From Flavobacterium sediminilitoris (GTDB lineage Bacteria; Bacteroidota; Bacteroidia; Flavobacteriales; Flavobacteriaceae), in assembly GCF_023008245.1 (NCBI RefSeq), contig NZ_CP090145.1, positions 1,116,001 through 1,180,000 on the forward strand: 64,000 nucleotides of DNA, written 5' to 3'. The notes below the pieces were generated by a model. It was not told where the DNA came from. It saw nothing but the letters and a program-made list of their open reading frames with translations, and made no database searches. Shown piece by piece: positions 60,962-64,000 of the stretch (its first letter is position 1; every line of letters starts with the position of its first letter). The translations under genes were made by a program, and so were the position numbers.

Positions 60962-62002
60962 ATGTCTAAACCAAAGCATATTTTAGTAATAAGGCTCTCA
61001 GCCATGGGTGATGTCGCAATGACAGTTCCTGTGTTGAGAGCTTTTTCTATACAATATCCTGAAATTAAAATTACAGTAATTTCAAGACCTTTTTTTGAAC
61101 CTTTTTTTAGAGATATTTCTAATATTGATTTCTTTGCAGTTGATTTAAATAAAAGACACAAAGGGTTTTTTGGTTTATTGAGATTATTTAAAGATTTAAA
61201 CAAACTAAAAATCGATTTTGTTGCTGATTTGCATAATGTATTACGTTCCAAAATCATTCGAATCTTATTTTTATTTTTTGGAAAAAAAGTAGCAGCAACT
61301 GACAAAGGCAGGAAAGCAAAAAAAGAACTAACAAGACTTGAAAACAAGGTTTTTAAACCAGTGAAATCTATGTTTGAACGTCATGTTGATACATTTAACA
61401 AATTAGGTTTCTCAGTCGATTTAATTCATCCTGTTTTTCCAGAAAAAGCAATTTTATCAGAAGCAATTTTGAAAGCGATTCCTTTTTCAAAGGAAATAAA
61501 AATAATTGGAATTGCTCCTTTTGCTCAATATGAAAATAAGGTATATTCTTTAGATTTAATGCAAAAAGTAATTGATGATTTGGCTATGAAATCCACTTAT
61601 TCAATTTATCTCTTTGGAGGTGGAAAAAAAGAAATAGAATTACTAAATCAATTACAAAACAATCATGAAAATGTTGTTGTTTTAGCGGGTAAATTAAAAT
61701 TAAATCAAGAATTAGATATAATATCAAATTTAGATGTGATGTTATCAATGGATTCTGGAAACGCACATATTGCAGCTATGTTAGGAATAAAAGTAATTAC
61801 ACTTTGGGGAGCAACACATCCTTATGCTGGTTTTAAACCTTTTAACCAGCCTAGTGATTATTGTATTACTGCTGACAGAGAACAATTCCCTTTATTACCT
61901 ACTTCAGTTTATGGAAATAAAAAAGTAGAAGGATACGAAGATGCTATGCGAACTATTTTACCTGAAACAGTAGTTGCAAAAATTGAAAGTATTATTACTT
62001 AG
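60962..62002 (+). CDS. Family 9 glycosyltransferase (heptosyltransferase-like)
   Basis: A 346-residue GT9 enzyme, probably adding a sugar to the LPS core. ILVIRLSAMGDVAMTVPVLRAF is the N-terminal GT9 signature, and LSMDSGNAHIAAMLGIKVITLWGATHPYAGF the donor-site motif. It follows DUF4254 by 12 bp. Its end overlaps the convergent plsC stop by 8 bp. Confidence 0.93.
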   Translation: MSKPKHILVIRLSAMGDVAMTVPVLRAFSIQYPEIKITVISRPFFEPFFRDISNIDFFAVDLNKRHKGFFGLLRLFKDLNKLKIDFVADLHNVLRSKIIRILFLFFGKKVAATDKGRKAKKELTRLENKVFKPVKSMFERHVDTFNKLGFSVDLIHPVFPEKAILSEAILKAIPFSKEIKIIGIAPFAQYENKVYSLDLMQKVIDDLAMKSTYSIYLFGGGKKEIELLNQLQNNHENVVVLAGKLKLNQELDIISNLDVMLSMDSGNAHIAAMLGIKVITLWGATHPYAGFKPFNQPSDYCITADREQFPLLPTSVYGNKKVEGYEDAMRTILPETVVAKIESIIT

Positions 62003-62738
62003 AATAAGATTCAAGCTCTTCCAAAATAATTGCTCTTGTTTTTTTCTTTGTTTCTTGTCGGTTTTCAAGAGTTAATCCATTAGTTTCAATAAAAGAGTGC
62101 ACTTTTACACGCATCCTTCCAGTTGACCCACTAAAAAAACGAAATGGAAAACGTTTTTTGTTATCTACAAAAGTCATTGGAACAATAGGAATTTGATGTT
62201 CTATTGCTAAACGAAAAGCACCATCTTTAAATTCGTCTAAAACAATACTTTCATCATCAGGAACTCCACCTTCTGGAAAAATACAAATACTTAAACCTTG
62301 GTGTAATCGTTTTTGAGCCAACTCAAATACTTTAAATCTACTTTTGCTACTGCTTCTATCAACCATGATACAAACTCGCTTAAAAAAGAAACCAAAAACA
62401 GGAATTTTAGCTAATTCTTTTTTCCCAACAAAAACAAACGGATTGTTTTTTACAACCAAAAGCATTAACATAATGTCAGTCATCGAAGTATGATTGGCAA
62501 CTAACATATAACTTTTCCCTTTTTCTAGTTTTTGTTCAAACTCTATTTTGTGATAAAACCCCATTCCATACAAAATAATTTTCGCCCAAAATCGTGCTAA
62601 AAAAAAGAACTGAGGATACGTTTTTTCACTAAGAATAGTAAGGAATAATATTGGAAATAAGATAAGAATAGGAATAATTACTAAAAGGTAAAACCAAATT
62701 CTCCAGATTATCCAAAAAGCATATTTTAGTATTTTCAT
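61995..62738 (-). CDS. plsC: 1-acyl-sn-glycerol-3-phosphate acyltransferase
   Basis: Makes phosphatidic acid by acylating lysophosphatidic acid. 247 residues with an N-terminal membrane helix (IIWRIWFYLLVIIPILILFPILFLTIL). NHTSMTDIM contains the H-x4-D catalytic motif, and FPEGGVPDD and VPMTFVDNK the substrate-binding motifs. It overlaps the GT9 stop by 8 bp, convergently. Confidence 0.93.
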   Translation of the reverse strand: MKILKYAFWIIWRIWFYLLVIIPILILFPILFLTILSEKTYPQFFFLARFWAKIILYGMGFYHKIEFEQKLEKGKSYMLVANHTSMTDIMLMLLVVKNNPFVFVGKKELAKIPVFGFFFKRVCIMVDRSSSKSRFKVFELAQKRLHQGLSICIFPEGGVPDDESIVLDEFKDGAFRLAIEHQIPIVPMTFVDNKKRFPFRFFSGSTGRMRVKVHSFIETNGLTLENRQETKKKTRAIILEELESYSK

Positions 62739-62934
62739 ATATTAGGAACCAAACATTAGTAAATTGTTTAAACCATTTTCCTGCTATTCGTTTTATCTTT
62801 TAAACTAAGTTTAAAAGGATGTCACTACTATCAGGAGTAGACTCAAACAATATGCATTTTAAAAACTTTGTGCCAAAAATAACAATATTATTCAACCTTT
62901 TGTTAAGAACCTTTTACCATTTCTGTAAAAGTGC

Positions 62935-62942
62935 TATTTTTG
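62935..62942 (+). promoter_or_regulatory. -7 promoter element of trpS
   Basis: TATTTTTG matches TAnnTTTG and lies 19 nt before the ATG at 62962. Confidence 0.6.
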
Positions 62943-62961
62943 TGGCAAACAATAAAGAAAA

Positions 62962-63930
62962 ATGTCAAAAATCTTAACCGGAATTCAAAGTACAGGAACT
63001 CCACATTTAGGTAATTTATTAGGTGCGATTTTGCCTGCTATAGAAATGGCTAATAATCCTACTAATGAATCTTTTCTTTTCATTGCTGATTTACATTCAA
63101 TCACGCAAATAAAAGATGGAAAAACTTTAAGAGCTAATACATATAGTGTAGCTGCAACTTGGCTTGCTTGTGGTTTAGATGTTAATAAAGTTGTTTTTTA
63201 TCGTCAGTCAGATGTACCTCAAACAACGGAATTAGCTTGGTATTTAAGTTGTTTTTTTCCATACCAAAGGTTAAAATTAGCACATTCTTTCAAAGATAAA
63301 GCCGATAGATTAGAAGATGTAAATGCGGGTTTATTTACTTATCCTATGTTAATGGCTGCGGATATTTTATTATATGATGCGGAACTAGTTCCAGTAGGAA
63401 AAGATCAAGAACAACATTTAGAAATAACTAGAGATGTTGCGTCAAAATTTAATAATCAAATGGGAGAAACTTTTGTTCTGCCAGAAGCTAAGATTGATGA
63501 AGAGATAATGATTATACCTGGTACAGACGGACATAAAATGAGCAAGTCTAGAAACAATATAATTAATTTGTTTGTTGATGATAAAGCTTTACGCAAACAA
63601 ATAATGACTATTCAAACGGACAGTACACCATTAGAAGAACCTAAAAATCCAGATACGTGTAATTGCTTTGCTTTATATAAACTACTAGCAACTCCTGAAC
63701 AAACTGAGGTAATGCGTACTAATTATTTAGGAGGAAATTACGGTTACGGTCACGCAAAACAAGCGTTGTTTGAATTGATAGTTGAAAAATTCGAAACAGT
63801 AAGAGAGAAATACAATTACTATATCAACAATCTAGAAGAAGTAGACGCTTTACTTAAAGAAGGAGCAGCAAAAGCAAGTATAATAGCTAATGGTGTTTTA
63901 GAAAGAGTGAGAGAGAAGTTAGGGTATTAA
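62962..63930 (+). CDS. trpS: Tryptophan--tRNA ligase
   Basis: Charges tRNA-Trp. 322 residues. The HIGH-type motif is STGTPHLGNLLGAI, the KMSKS motif GHKMSKSRNNIINLF, and the Trp-binding segments FIADLHSIT and AADILLYDAELVPVGKDQEQHLEITRD are all conserved. A hairpin terminator follows the stop. Confidence 0.97.
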   Translation: MSKILTGIQSTGTPHLGNLLGAILPAIEMANNPTNESFLFIADLHSITQIKDGKTLRANTYSVAATWLACGLDVNKVVFYRQSDVPQTTELAWYLSCFFPYQRLKLAHSFKDKADRLEDVNAGLFTYPMLMAADILLYDAELVPVGKDQEQHLEITRDVASKFNNQMGETFVLPEAKIDEEIMIIPGTDGHKMSKSRNNIINLFVDDKALRKQIMTIQTDSTPLEEPKNPDTCNCFALYKLLATPEQTEVMRTNYLGGNYGYGHAKQALFELIVEKFETVREKYNYYINNLEEVDALLKEGAAKASIIANGVLERVREKLGY

Positions 63931-63945
63931 GAAAATAAGATATAG

Positions 63946-63972
63946 AAAAGCAGTTCAAACGAACTGCTTTTA
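63946..63972 (+). terminator. Terminator of trpS
   Basis: AAAAGCAGTTC (63946-63956) pairs perfectly with GAACTGCTTTT (63961-63971), loop AAAC. It ends the last gene in the window. Confidence 0.9.
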
Positions 63973-64000
63973 CTTTGATATCAAAAAAATGTTAAATTAA

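Overview
The window reads as chromosomal DNA of a low-GC Bacteroidota member, most likely family Flavobacteriaceae. The evidence is the strong AT bias, the repeated TAnnTTTG promoter element about 15-50 nt before start codons, a type IX secretion type-B sorting domain next to a PorP/SprF protein, and many families typical of flavobacteria (DUF4175, DUF6909, DUF6341/DUF6427, DUF4254, head-GIN proteins, bacterial GH3). I see no phage, transposon, CRISPR array or rRNA.

Layout. 1-4.0 kb: a minus-strand group of exported proteins (PorP/SprF, a type-B CTD protein, a beta-helix-like protein, a small secreted protein). 4.5-26.8 kb: mainly minus-strand housekeeping genes (holB, a Pif1-like helicase, a Skp/OmpH lipoprotein, mnmG, ybeY, DUF4175, gltX, a stomatin-like protein, glnS, folB, tRNA-Cys, LysE-type exporter, rnr). 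Three ParB-binding parS sites lie at 10.2 and 12.1 kb. 27.14-27.77 kb: an AT-rich non-coding region with repeated TTATTAACA-type motifs and direct repeats, and my candidate for the chromosomal origin. Right of it gene orientation changes to almost uniformly plus (rpiB, a kinase-like unknown, a VanX-type dipeptidase, tex, a degenerate M23 protein, GH3, a frameshifted carboxypeptidase-regulatory-like gene, DUF6909).

38.0-57.0 kb: a surface-polysaccharide locus. It holds a Wzz-like protein, all four dTDP-L-rhamnose genes, a PagL-like lipid A deacylase, a head-GIN lipoprotein, a Wzx flippase, four glycosyltransferase-type enzymes including the initiating WcaJ-like sugar-phosphate transferase, three polymerase/ligase-type membrane proteins, a UDP-glucuronate decarboxylase and a CapK/PaaK-like ligase. 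57.1-64 kb: purD, DUF6341, DUF6427, upp, DUF4254, a GT9 heptosyltransferase-like gene, plsC and trpS.

The strongest structural signals are the parS cluster, including a site inside a 40-bp perfect palindrome that overlaps the ybeY stop codon, the putative oriC with its strand switch, a one-base frameshift at about 35.515 kb, and an uncharacterised protein at 28.65 kb with a kinase-like catalytic-loop pattern. All family names come from reading the sequences; no database search was run.
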